In this document: piece by piece, positions 14,803-22,243 of the stretch | How positions within the stretch are numbered: the stretch's first letter is position 1 | Layout of the letters: each line of letters begins with the position of its first letter | Assembly (NCBI GenBank): GCA_021850705.1 | Contig: JAJZKU010000010.1 | Coordinates: 1 to 33,519, forward strand | Source of the DNA: Microcaldota archaeon | Lineage (GTDB): Archaea; Micrarchaeota; Micrarchaeia; Micrarchaeales; CABMGC01 | DNA: 33,519 bases | Direction of reading: 5' to 3' | Translations under genes and position numbers: made by a program | The notes under the pieces: model-generated | The model's database searches: none | The model's input: only the letters and a program-made list of their open reading frames with translations | What the model was told of the DNA's origin: nothing

Positions 14803-16215
14803 TTATCTGTTTCCATTTATCATTTCCTTTAGTTTTTCAGGATTATAATTGTAATGAGAGACAAGTATCTCATACTGCCTTGTCTTTATCTTATCAGAAA
14901 ATCTGCTGTTAACAGAACCTACTATTATGTCCGTTACTACTATCTCATATATCCTGGCGCCTCCTGTATCTTTGATAAGTCGTTCTGCAATTGCCTCCGG
15001 GTTCTGATCTTTGAATACATGTGCCATCAGCAAGACTCCTTTCGGGGACATTATATCGCATGCGAACGAGTAGGTGTCAACCTGCAGGTCATTCTCTTTT
15101 ATGAGATCAAGCATAAATCTCTCTCTGCCCTTTAACCAGCTATCTATATTTATAATATTCAGTATGAACAGCGCATCAAACCTTGATGACAGGTTCCTCA
15201 TATTCACAGTAGCCCTCTTTATTATTCCCCTGTCGATAAGCCTGTGATAAGCGTAATTGGATCTTCCCCTTTCTGTATGAATCTCCCTGTCGATAGAGGC
15301 GAAGTCCGCAGCAGCATTCTTGTTCATTGCCATCAATACATTATATTCCACTTCTGTTATCTGGTCATGCTCTGGTCTCGGCTTCTCCCTTGTTCTCTTC
15401 CATACCTTCTCCTTCAATACCTCGAAGAACTCCTTTCTAAGCGGTATGAAACCCAATCCGCTGAAATACGCCGGAGACATTGTCCATTCAATATCATAAG
15501 AGGATAAAACCTCGCGTGTGAAGTCGTACAGTGCGCCTCTTGCATTGCTGTTAGATTCTGCAACAAGAAGAACTACTATGTCATATTCGCCTTTTGTTAT
15601 CATGGCTGCCTGAACATAAGGATACTTCTCAAGCTCCTCCTTCATCTGATTAAGCACAGGCTTTTTATTGAGGAACTTTCCAAAAGCGACATAATCTACA
15701 TATCCAAACTTCTCTATGTCTATCTCCAGCACATATTCCATATCATATCTTCTCTCAAGGTTTCTCAGATGATATGCCACAGTGGTCTCTTTTATCCCAG
15801 TTATCTTTACAAGCTCAGGTATCGTCTTCCTCGCATCCATACTTAACGCCCTGAGTATATCACGCTCATGCCTTTCCGTCTCCCTTTTCCTTATGCCTTC
15901 ATCTACTATTTTCGTCTCAGCTTCCTTCTGGGAATCCTGCAGAGCCGAAAGCCTCTCCCTGTTCTCTTTTTCCATCTCCTTTAGTTCTTTTGTACGTTCA
16001 TCCCTGTGCTCAGCAGGTATGAACATTCCATCATCTGTGAACCATCCCAGATACTTCGTAACCTTATCTGATCTGCCCTTCTCTTTGTTATACACGCTTG
16101 TAGCCTGGAAGAGCCTGTACCTTCCACGCAGCATCTTTGCCTCAACATAATGGCCATACTCCTTGCGTATGCGTTCAACGGCTCTTTCTATGTTCTCGGG
16201 CAGTTTCTTGGGCAG
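14803..16215 (-). CDS. Large Lrp/AsnC-like transcription regulator, probable CUG start
   Basis: The 470-residue protein has two winged-helix units. The first (about residues 120-165: ERDILRALSMDARKTIPELVKITGIKETTVAYHLRNLERR) is AsnC-like and is followed by an Lrp ligand-type fold (VDYVAFGKFLNKKPVL...YDIVVLLVAESNSN). The second unit is TEVEYNVLMAMNKNAAADFASIDREIHTERGRSNYAYHRLIDRGII, again followed by a sensor-like domain. The annotated-style ATG at 16134 would begin inside a conserved N-terminal block. The frame stays open upstream (PKKLPENIERAVERIRKEYGHYVEAK) with no ATG, GTG or TTG before the in-frame TGA. CTG at 16215 has GGTG exactly 5 nt upstream, and a TATA box (16247-16257) gives a 13-nt leader. 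It probably autoregulates or controls neighbours; ligand unknown. Confidence 0.75.
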   Translation of the reverse strand: MPKKLPENIERAVERIRKEYGHYVEAKMLRGRYRLFQATSVYNKEKGRSDKVTKYLGWFTDDGMFIPAEHRDERTKELKEMEKENRERLSALQDSQKEAETKIVDEGIRKRETERHERDILRALSMDARKTIPELVKITGIKETTVAYHLRNLERRYDMEYVLEIDIEKFGYVDYVAFGKFLNKKPVLNQMKEELEKYPYVQAAMITKGEYDIVVLLVAESNSNARGALYDFTREVLSSYDIEWTMSPAYFSGLGFIPLRKEFFEVLKEKVWKRTREKPRPEHDQITEVEYNVLMAMNKNAAADFASIDREIHTERGRSNYAYHRLIDRGIIKRATVNMRNLSSRFDALFILNIINIDSWLKGRERFMLDLIKENDLQVDTYSFACDIMSPKGVLLMAHVFKDQNPEAIAERLIKDTGGARIYEIVVTDIIVGSVNSRFSDKIKTRQYEILVSHYNYNPEKLKEMINGNR

Positions 16216-16246
16216 ATATCCACCACATAAGTAATGACAGCTTCAG

Positions 16247-16257
16247 ATATTTAAAAG
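16247..16257 (-). promoter_or_regulatory. Box A (TATA) of the Lrp-like regulator
   Basis: Minus-strand CTTTTAAATAT predicts a transcript start near 16228. That leaves room only for the GTGGTGG ribosome site before the CTG at 16215. Confidence 0.55.
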
Positions 16258-16348
16258 TAACGCTTTTATTGATTCTATACGTAATACTCAATTTTAGATG
16301 GGTAACTATATTTATAATAACATACTATTCATAGCGTAAAAGCATAAA

Positions 16349-16371
16349 ATATGCATGTTAACGGTGCATAT
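16349..16371. promoter_or_regulatory. Dyad ATATGCA-N9-TGCATAT, candidate operator
   Basis: Perfect 7-bp arms at 16349-16355 and 16365-16371, with a 9-nt spacer containing GTTAAC. The half-site spacing of about 16 bp suits a dimeric winged-helix protein. It lies between the divergent promoters of the Lrp-like regulator and the structured RNA/GGDEF unit. Confidence 0.45.
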
Positions 16372-16402
16372 CCCTATTTATAGACGGGAATGAAGACTCT
16401 AT

Positions 16403-16413
16403 TCATATATAAT
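16403..16413 (+). promoter_or_regulatory. Box A (TATA) driving the structured RNA/leader
   Basis: TCATATATAAT is a strong archaeal TATA box. A start about 25 nt downstream lands near 16433, exactly at the base of the long hairpin. Confidence 0.55.
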
Positions 16414-16432
16414 AGGTAAGGCATAACTATTT

Positions 16433-16516
16433 CAGCTGGATGAGATGGATTAAGCCCGAAAGGGCCTTGTTCTTGTATCCCCAACCAACCCACCACTCCA
16501 TCTCATCTGCTTTCTT
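16433..16516 (+). ncRNA. Candidate structured small RNA or long leader of the GGDEF gene
   Basis: An uninterrupted 11-bp helix is formed by GATGAGATGGA (16439-16449) and TCCATCTCATC (16497-16507), with two further wobble pairs outside. Inside it is a GNRA-capped hairpin GCCC-GAAA-GGGC (16454-16465), then an unpaired C-rich 28-nt strand ending CCCAACCAACCCACCAC-like (16469-16496). A pyrimidine tract (TTTCTTCTT) follows. The predicted start matches the helix base. I know of no family with this shape: it lacks box C/D motifs and an H/ACA pocket. CCACCAC could pair with GTGGTGG ribosome sites, including that of the divergent regulator. It could also be the 5' leader of the GGDEF mRNA. Confidence 0.55.
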
Positions 16517-16542
16517 CTTAAGCGGGCGACAAAGCTTAAGGA
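16515..16542 (+). repeat. Second hairpin downstream of the candidate RNA
   Basis: CTTAAGC (16517-16523) pairs with GCTTAAG (16534-16540) around a 10-nt loop GGGCGACAAA, with two extra outer pairs. It ends about 47 nt before the GGDEF ATG, so it is either part of that mRNA's leader or a 3' processing structure of the small RNA. Confidence 0.45.
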
Positions 16543-16588
16543 AATCACAGGATTACACTAAAAAAGATAAAGTAGAGGAATTGTTAAA

Positions 16589-17467
16589 ATGACAACGAAG
16601 AGACATGACCATGATAATGGCGAAAAGATTACGGAGCAGACACCAAGACCAACAAACATGCACGGAGCCCACGCTAGGCAACCGATGTCAGTGGAGCGCC
16701 ATACAATACAGTTCTTAAAGGATAAGAATGCAGATTTGGAAGCAAAAGTCAAGAAACTGGAAAATGATAAACACGAATTGATTAAGGCACTAGCAGTTGC
16801 ATCAAGGATATCCCTTGAAAATGACGAGCTCAAGAAGAAAAATGAGGCTCTGGAAAGATTCACACTTGACGGGCTAACTGGTCTGGGAAGAGTTGAGTTG
16901 TTCAACAATAAGGGTTTTCCCGAGGCGTTTGGCAATGCAATGAGGTACGATCTTAACCTTGCCATTATAATAATAGACCTTAATGACCTCAAGAAGACCA
17001 ATGATATTGATAGTTACGAGGCAGGTAACAGGCTGCTCCGCAAAACTGCAGAAGTAATAAAAGAGACGACAAGAGTCAACGATTCAAAGTACAAATTAGA
17101 AGCAGGGTACAGGTGGGGCGGAGACGAATTCATAATAATTGCAAACATACCTGATGGCAATTCAAAAGAAGTCGATTCAAGTGCAAAGAGTATACTGCGC
17201 AGGCTTGAAGATGCTCTGGTTGCAAACGGTGTTAACTGTTCAATAGGAGCATGCGTAATGGCTCCAAAAAGATCCATGCCTGTTGATGAGGACAAAGGTT
17301 CAAGGATAACCTATATGGAAAAGCCCACAGTTGAGCACGAGATTAAACTATCTCGCGGAGATGTAGGCATGATAAGGGACGCAATGTTTAAAAGCGCAGA
17401 GAAAGAGATGAAAAAGGACAAGTCCCACAAGAAAGGGAAGCATATTTCAACTCTGAAGCGCGAGTGA
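16589..17467 (+). CDS. GGDEF-domain protein (putative diguanylate cyclase)
   Basis: The 292-residue protein has an intact GGDEF motif at residues 177-181 (YRWGGDEFIII). The family's earlier blocks are also present: DGLTGLGRVELFNNKGF, then LAIIIIDLNDLKKTNDIDSYEAGNRLLRKTAEVI, which supplies the metal-binding Asp and the LKKTND equivalent of FKxxND. Active enzymes of this family make cyclic di-GMP from two GTP. No RxxD inhibitory site is seen before GGDEF. The N terminus is His-rich and disordered, then a coiled coil (residues 40-90); no sensor or membrane domain is present, and the C terminus is a Lys-rich tail. GGDEF proteins are rare in archaea, so activity needs testing. The cobalamin gene follows 4 nt later. 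Confidence 0.85.
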   Translation: MTTKRHDHDNGEKITEQTPRPTNMHGAHARQPMSVERHTIQFLKDKNADLEAKVKKLENDKHELIKALAVASRISLENDELKKKNEALERFTLDGLTGLGRVELFNNKGFPEAFGNAMRYDLNLAIIIIDLNDLKKTNDIDSYEAGNRLLRKTAEVIKETTRVNDSKYKLEAGYRWGGDEFIIIANIPDGNSKEVDSSAKSILRRLEDALVANGVNCSIGACVMAPKRSMPVDEDKGSRITYMEKPTVEHEIKLSRGDVGMIRDAMFKSAEKEMKKDKSHKKGKHISTLKRE

Positions 17468-17471
17468 ACTG

Positions 17472-18014
17472 ATGTCAGTCTATTATACCGGTACCGGAGA
17501 CAAGGGAGAGACGAACACACTCTCTGATAAAAGGGTGTCAAAGGCAAGCGGTATAATAGAAGCCATAGGCTCTGTCGATGAGCTTAACAGTGCAATAGGG
17601 ATTGCATTATGCAAGGTAAACGACGACAGCCTGAAGAAAGGTCTTGAATCCATACAGAATACTCTCTTCATAATAGGTGCGAACCTCGCAAGTTTCTCAA
17701 ATCCTAATATAGAGAAGGCAAAGATCAATCCTGAATCGGTAAAGCTTCTTGAAGAAGGGATAGAGAGCATGTCAAAGGAGCTTCCTGAATTGAAGGAGTT
17801 TGTCCTTCCCGGAGGAAGCGATGCAGCCGCAAGCCTTCATCTCGCAAGGGCTATAGCAAGAAGGGCAGAGCGCGATATAGTAAGGGCTTCGGAAGAGCAT
17901 GAGATAGACGGAAATGCAAAGGCATACATAAACCGCCTTTCATCATATCTGTTCGTTGCAGCTCTCTATTCAAATTACAGATCAGGTACAGCGGAGAAGC
18001 ATCCGACATACTGA
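17472..18014 (+). CDS. pduO: PduO-type ATP:cob(I)alamin adenosyltransferase
   Basis: The 180-residue protein has the PduO family blocks in order: YYTGTGDKGETNTLSDKRVSK (ATP phosphate-binding N terminus), IGSVDELNSAIG, FVLPGGSDAAASLHLARAIARRAERDIV, and AYINRLSSYLFVAALYSNY. It transfers adenosyl from ATP to cob(I)alamin to make coenzyme B12, and works as a trimer in the cytosol. In a small genome the likely use is to serve a B12-dependent enzyme such as class II ribonucleotide reductase, with corrinoid obtained from outside; that is inference. The ATG lies 4 nt after the GGDEF stop, so the two are probably one operon. Confidence 0.93.
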   Translation: MSVYYTGTGDKGETNTLSDKRVSKASGIIEAIGSVDELNSAIGIALCKVNDDSLKKGLESIQNTLFIIGANLASFSNPNIEKAKINPESVKLLEEGIESMSKELPELKEFVLPGGSDAAASLHLARAIARRAERDIVRASEEHEIDGNAKAYINRLSSYLFVAALYSNYRSGTAEKHPTY

Positions 18015-18033
18015 AGCAGAATGTGCAATGCGC

Positions 18034-18495
18034 TTATGCGCTGAAGTATTCCTTAAACTTGCTTGTAACACTAAGCTTCTTGCTCCTTCCGTAATTCTTT
18101 CTCTCAACAAATCCTTTCTCCGAGAGTTCCTTCACATATTCATATATGCCAGAGCCGAAGGATTTGACAAGCGTGCTCTGGAGCACACCGTTGTTCTTGC
18201 TGACATATGCGAGAACGCGCAGTGCACCCTTGCTTATGTCCGGAGCAGTGGCCATTGAACTGAGCTTCTTAGAATAAGGATCCCTAAGGCTGAACATATA
18301 TTTGCTGTCGATCTCAACTATCTCTATCGCGCTGTCCCTTGAGTTGTAGTCGCTCTGCAGCTCCTTTAGTATCTTGTTCATAATGCCAGGAGAGGCAATT
18401 CCTGTAATAGAGCAGAGCTCTTTGGAGCCAAGTGCACTGGACGACATAAAGAGTGCGGCTTCTACAAGCTTCTTATACTCGCTATCCTGCTCCAT
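18034..18495 (-). CDS. scpB: Segregation and condensation protein ScpB
   Basis: The product of about 153 residues has the two tandem winged-helix domains of ScpB: KKLVEAALFMSSSALGSKELCSITGIASPGIMNKILKELQSDYNSRDSAIEIVEIDSKYMFSLRDPYSKKL, then SKGALRVLAYVSKNNGVLQSTLVKSFGSGIYEYVKELSEKGFVERKNYGRSKKLSVTSKFKEYF. ScpB dimerises and joins ScpA and SMC in chromosome condensation. It follows scpA directly. The ATG at 18495 gives a start just past the scpA stop; a TTG at 18510 would overlap it by 8 nt and is the alternative. Confidence 0.9.
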   Translation of the reverse strand: MEQDSEYKKLVEAALFMSSSALGSKELCSITGIASPGIMNKILKELQSDYNSRDSAIEIVEIDSKYMFSLRDPYSKKLSSMATAPDISKGALRVLAYVSKNNGVLQSTLVKSFGSGIYEYVKELSEKGFVERKNYGRSKKLSVTSKFKEYFSA

Positions 18496-18502
18496 CTGAC
18501 CA

Positions 18503-19201
18503 CTATACAATCCTTACAAATATCTCGTCGAAGAACCTGTCCTGCCTCAGCGCTATCCTATTCTCGCTTGCGAGATAGAGCATAGGTATAAACAGGTCAA
18601 GCATCACATTCCTCATGCTTTTGTCCTTTGCAAGAGCGCTGAAAAGAGCCACCTTTTCAGAATCAACATTCTCTTTTATATAATTGTAAACCTTTTCAGA
18701 GTCAGCCTTTATGTCTGTGCTTCCTACCTGGAAGGATATCGGAGGCCTTACAAAGCTAGATGCGATACCTCTCTGCTCCTTTATCTTCATCGCATCATCA
18801 AGTGCGCTTATCAGTTCTTCAAGGGAGACCCTTCTCTTAGGGGGAAGCCTGGATCTGAAACTCAACGGCTCGACAACTATACTCTCTATTCCACTGCTCC
18901 CGTAATACTGCTCTTCAGGTTCGGGATCAGGGGCAGTTATAACAAGCAAAGTGCTCTTCATCCTCAGCAATATCGATGCTGCAAGCATTATATTTGCAGG
19001 AACCTTGAGGTCAAGGCTCTTCATTCCCCTTACTGCATCCATGTAATTGTCAACTATCTGCACTATGTCAATTTCCCAGGGGTTGAGCTTGTTCTTATCC
19101 ACAAGTTCTATGATGAGCTCCTTCCACGTGGGCTCTTTAGAGACAAGCCCTACAACGTCTATTCCATGTGCTGCCTCTTCAGTGAGTTCCTGCATCGCCA
19201 T
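18503..19201 (-). CDS. scpA: Segregation and condensation protein ScpA (kleisin)
   Basis: The 232-residue protein shows the ScpA N-terminal block WKELIIELVDKNKLNPWEIDIVQIVDNYMDAV followed by LKVPANIMLAASILLRMKSTLL. Its C-terminal winged helix (KSMRNVMLDLFIPMLYLASENRIALRQDRFFDEIFVRIV) contacts the SMC head. ScpA is the kleisin that bridges the SMC heads and recruits ScpB. The middle linker is acidic and variable as usual. Start choice between ATG at 19201 and 19195 is open. A minus-strand A/T box at 19213-19228 serves as promoter. The SMC gene is not in this window. Confidence 0.92.
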   Translation of the reverse strand: MAMQELTEEAAHGIDVVGLVSKEPTWKELIIELVDKNKLNPWEIDIVQIVDNYMDAVRGMKSLDLKVPANIMLAASILLRMKSTLLVITAPDPEPEEQYYGSSGIESIVVEPLSFRSRLPPKRRVSLEELISALDDAMKIKEQRGIASSFVRPPISFQVGSTDIKADSEKVYNYIKENVDSEKVALFSALAKDKSMRNVMLDLFIPMLYLASENRIALRQDRFFDEIFVRIV

Positions 19202-19252
19202 GCTTTTCTATCACAATTATAAAATAAATACCTTGCTGTTATTCACAAGCTA

Positions 19253-19265
19253 CCTTTTATATATA
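19253..19265 (+). promoter_or_regulatory. Box A (TATA) of the ALDH gene
   Basis: CTTTTATATATAT, centred about 25 nt before the ATG at 19284, predicts a leaderless mRNA. It excludes the far longer upstream open frame that runs antisense to scpA. Confidence 0.6.
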
Positions 19266-19283
19266 TTTTTTACAAGAATCATA

Positions 19284-20909
19284 ATGGTTTCTATGGCAAC
19301 TTTCAAGAACGAATCTACTTTCAAGAGATATTCTGAGTCTGGAAGAGAGAGCGAGTTTGACAGGCTTTTTGATGAAGCGGTATCGGAAGTAAAGCAGAAG
19401 CATATGGGCAAGGGACATCCTTTATACATAAACGGAGAGGAGAAGTATGCTCGGGAAGAGATAAGCGAGTATTCTCCTATAGATGGCTTGTACATAGGCA
19501 AGTTCCAGAAAGCTACAAGGGAACAGACCGACATGGCAATAATGGCCGCAGCAGAAGCATTCAAGAGCTGGTCACAGACTGATTATAAAGAACGCGTAAA
19601 AATATTCAGAAAAGCAGCCGAACTCTTTTCAAAGCACAAATTCAGGGTAGCTGCAATACTGAGCATAGAGAACGGCAAGACAAGGTATGAGTCTATAGGC
19701 GAGGTTGACGAGGCCATAGACTTCCTGAATTACTACTCATTAGAGCTTGAAAAGAACAAAGGCTATGTAAGGAGGACAAAGCTCGATGAGAGCAAGGTTC
19801 ATGTAAAGGCAGCATTCCAGGGGGCTCCAGGAAAGGCTGAGAGAGTGACCATAGCGTTAAAGCCATACGGCGTATTCGGGGTCATCGCGCCTTTCAATTT
19901 CCCAATATCGATATCCGTAGGCATGTCTACAGGCGCACTTATAACCGGCAATACTGTTGTGTTCAAACCATCCTCTACAGACAACATGACCATGCTGACC
20001 GGCCTCGAGATATATCGCATATTCTCTGAAGCCGGGCTCCCGAAAGGAGTATTCAATTATATAACAGGACCAGGATCAGAGGTCGGTGACGAACTTGTGA
20101 TGAGCAGATACGTCAGCGGGATAGTATTTACCGGTTCAAAGAATACTGGCCTTTCAATGATAGCAAAGACATTGCAGGCGGGCATGCAGAAGGCATTCAT
20201 AGTGGAGATGGGAGGGAAGAATCCTGTCATAGTCTCAAAGAATGCGGATCTTGAAGCTGCAGCATCGGGCATCGTCAGCGCAGCATACGGGTACTGCGGA
20301 CAAAAATGCAGCGCCGCCTCAAGAGTGTACGTGCACGAGGCTGTAAAGGAGGAGCTCATCTCAAAGATACTAGACCAGATGCACTCACTGAAGATAGGCG
20401 ATCCGTTAAAGAAGGAGAACTACATAGGTCCTTTGATAAGCGCAAGCGCTCTCAAACGCTATAATCAGAGCGTCGAAGAGATAAGGAAGACCGGGAGAAT
20501 AATATACGGAGGCAAAGTTGTCAGCACACAAAGCGGCATATATGTTGAGCCTGTGCTTGCAGAAGCAGACCATTCAAATCCTCTATTTCACAAGGAGCTC
20601 TTTCTCCCATTCCTTCTTGTAGACACATACAAGAAGCTTGACGAGGCGATAGCAAAGGCAAACGATACTGAGTACGGACTTACTGCAGGAATGTACAGCA
20701 TGAAGAAGAGCGAGATACGTGAATATTCAAAGGCAATACAGTCAGGTGTCGTATACATAAACAGGGAGACAAGCGCCACAACCGGTGCAATAGTAGGGCT
20801 GCACACATTCGTAGGATGGAAGGGCAGCGGACTCACAGGGAAAGGCACGGGGAGCAAGTTCTACCTGCAGCAATTCACGAGAGAACAGAGCCTCTCCATA
20901 GTGGGCTGA
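19284..20909 (+). CDS. Aldehyde dehydrogenase, 1-pyrroline-5-carboxylate dehydrogenase-like
   Basis: The 541-residue protein is a complete NAD(P)-dependent aldehyde dehydrogenase. It has PFNFPIS with the oxyanion Asn, FTGSKNTG for cofactor binding, the general base E308 (VEMGGKNP) and catalytic C342 in GYCGQKCSAASRVYV. The GQKCSAxSR form and the overall length resemble RocA/PutA-type P5C dehydrogenases, which oxidise glutamate semialdehyde to glutamate in proline catabolism. The specificity is inferred, and other aldehydes are possible. Start: the TATA box at 19253-19265 gives leaderless initiation at the ATG at 19284 (or 19293). The frame is open further upstream but that part is antisense to scpA. 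Confidence 0.88.
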   Translation: MVSMATFKNESTFKRYSESGRESEFDRLFDEAVSEVKQKHMGKGHPLYINGEEKYAREEISEYSPIDGLYIGKFQKATREQTDMAIMAAAEAFKSWSQTDYKERVKIFRKAAELFSKHKFRVAAILSIENGKTRYESIGEVDEAIDFLNYYSLELEKNKGYVRRTKLDESKVHVKAAFQGAPGKAERVTIALKPYGVFGVIAPFNFPISISVGMSTGALITGNTVVFKPSSTDNMTMLTGLEIYRIFSEAGLPKGVFNYITGPGSEVGDELVMSRYVSGIVFTGSKNTGLSMIAKTLQAGMQKAFIVEMGGKNPVIVSKNADLEAAASGIVSAAYGYCGQKCSAASRVYVHEAVKEELISKILDQMHSLKIGDPLKKENYIGPLISASALKRYNQSVEEIRKTGRIIYGGKVVSTQSGIYVEPVLAEADHSNPLFHKELFLPFLLVDTYKKLDEAIAKANDTEYGLTAGMYSMKKSEIREYSKAIQSGVVYINRETSATTGAIVGLHTFVGWKGSGLTGKGTGSKFYLQQFTREQSLSIVG

Positions 20910-20913
20910 TCCT

Positions 20914-21336
20914 TTGGAGGAAGGCATTTACCTTAAGCTTCTTGGTATGTTCTCAGATAAGAAGTATAAACATGTACGTGCAAGGATAGGCAGGTTAAAC
21001 CTTGACATGGAGATAGCGGACAATTCATACAAGAGGGCAAAGGGTTTGATGTACAGAAAAACGATGCGAAAGGACAAGGGCATGCTGTTCATATTTGATT
21101 CTGAAAGGCAGTACTCTTTTTGGATGCTTAATATGCAATTCAGCATAGACCTGATATGGCTTGACAGGAACATGCGCATTGTTGACATAACAAGAGATGC
21201 AATGCCATCACATTCCATATTCAGTTCAAAGAGCTATTCTCCGCGTGTGCCTGCAATGTATGTGATAGAGACACGCAGCGGCTTTGCGTCCTCTTCAAAA
21301 TTAAAACTTGGTAATAAACTAAGGATTGATTTTTAA
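20914..21336 (+). CDS. DUF192 family protein
   Basis: The product of up to 140 residues matches DUF192: MEIADNSYKRAKGLMYRKTMRKDKGMLFIFDSERQYSFWMLNMQFSIDLIWLDRNMRIVDITRDAMP. GLMxR, GMLFIF and FWMxNMxxxIDLIWLD are the diagnostic blocks. The family's function is unknown; many members are exported, but no signal peptide is visible here. The start is uncertain. TTG at 20914 and ATG at 20947 are standard options, while an in-frame ATT at 20926 has GGAGG 5 nt upstream. The gene lies 4 nt after the ALDH stop, so it is co-transcribed. Confidence 0.85.
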   Translation: MEEGIYLKLLGMFSDKKYKHVRARIGRLNLDMEIADNSYKRAKGLMYRKTMRKDKGMLFIFDSERQYSFWMLNMQFSIDLIWLDRNMRIVDITRDAMPSHSIFSSKSYSPRVPAMYVIETRSGFASSSKLKLGNKLRIDF

Positions 21337-21397
21337 TGGACACCTTATAGATTATAAAGCAATAACAATATAGTTATAGGAAAAGTAAACGGGTATT

Positions 21398-22243
21398 ATG
21401 ATGATTAATGTTCCATCAGATGTTTCAAGAAGCGTCTCAGCTGTTAAAAGACGCATATCTGCGCTTGATAGGAAAGATTTCATCAACCATGAGTTATACC
21501 TTCCTTCTTCACATATTCTAAACAGCAAGGGCAAGTATCTGAGGCCTACACTTGTCCTTCTCTCAGCGCACTCCATAGGTGCAGATCCTAAAAGTTATAT
21601 CGACCTTGCAGCCGCCGCAGAGCTTCTCCATACATCGTCGCTCGTGCACGATGACATAATAGACGGCGATAGGACAAGAAGAGGTGTGCCTGCAGTGCAT
21701 GTCAAGTATGGTACAGAAGCCGCAATACTGGGCGGAGATGCCCTAATATCAAAGGCGATACAGCTCTCATCAGCATACGGCAAGAGAGTAATGGATTCGA
21801 TGGCAAATGCCGCACTTGAGATGTGTGCAGGTGAGCTTCTAGATTACTCTTTCTACAAGAACAGGAAGATACCTGATATAGACGAATATCTTGAAATAGC
21901 AAGGCTGAAGAGCGCTTCCCTAATAGGCGCATCATGTTCATCAGTACCTATACACAAGCAGGACAAGAGGGCGAAGGAGTTTTACTCTTTCGGCCTGAAT
22001 TTTGGGATTGCCTTCCAGATAAAGGATGACATATCGGACATAAATGACGAGAAAAGGTCAAAGCGCAACAAACCAAACCTAATAATATCAATATCTGAGC
22101 ATGAAGGTCTTTCAAACAAAGAAGCTGCTGATAAGGCAGGGATAATGATGGACAAATATATAGGAGAAGGCCTGGCAAGCATAAAGTCTAAAAAGACCCG
22201 TGATATGCTGTCTAAATATGCAGAGCTTCTCTACTCCTACTGA
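21398..22243 (+). CDS. idsA: Isoprenyl diphosphate synthase (geranylgeranyl-type)
   Basis: The 281-residue protein has both Asp-rich motifs of trans-prenyltransferases: LVHDDIIDGDRTRRG (D85, D86, D89, plus the Arg pair) and QIKDDISDIND (D210, D211, D214). It also has the KGKYLRP diphosphate-binding loop. It condenses IPP units onto allylic diphosphates, most likely making the C20 precursor of archaeal ether lipids. The residue five positions before the first motif is Ser, a small side chain, so a somewhat longer product cannot be excluded. The length is a little short for the family. Its 3' end overlaps the convergent methyltransferase gene by 7 bp. Confidence 0.92.
   Translation: MMINVPSDVSRSVSAVKRRISALDRKDFINHELYLPSSHILNSKGKYLRPTLVLLSAHSIGADPKSYIDLAAAAELLHTSSLVHDDIIDGDRTRRGVPAVHVKYGTEAAILGGDALISKAIQLSSAYGKRVMDSMANAALEMCAGELLDYSFYKNRKIPDIDEYLEIARLKSASLIGASCSSVPIHKQDKRAKEFYSFGLNFGIAFQIKDDISDINDEKRSKRNKPNLIISISEHEGLSNKEAADKAGIMMDKYIGEGLASIKSKKTRDMLSKYAELLYSY

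Larger units (their letters stand above)
16216..16588. other. 373-nt intergenic region between divergent regulator and GGDEF genes
   Basis: No protein gene fits here. From left to right it holds the regulator's SD and TATA box, the 11-mer GGTAACTATAT (16301-16311), a 7+7 bp dyad (16349-16371), A/T-rich boxes, a strong plus-strand TATA (16403-16413), and two RNA hairpins (16434-16511 and 16515-16542). It is the longest non-coding stretch in the window. Confidence 0.8.

Noticed and set aside
16439-16507. G-quadruplex on the minus strand (GGTGGGTTGGTTGGGG)
   Set aside because: It could form a two-tier quadruplex, but no minus-strand promoter reads it and the plus-strand hairpin fits the TATA position better.
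16433-16545. Known c-di-GMP riboswitch upstream of the GGDEF gene
   Set aside because: The helices and loop sequences do not match the GEMM-I or GEMM-II consensus as I know them. Only the GNRA tetraloop is shared.
19047-19283. N-terminal extension of the ALDH to 19047
   Set aside because: It lies antisense to scpA and upstream of the TATA box at 19253-19265. Family members begin near the chosen start.
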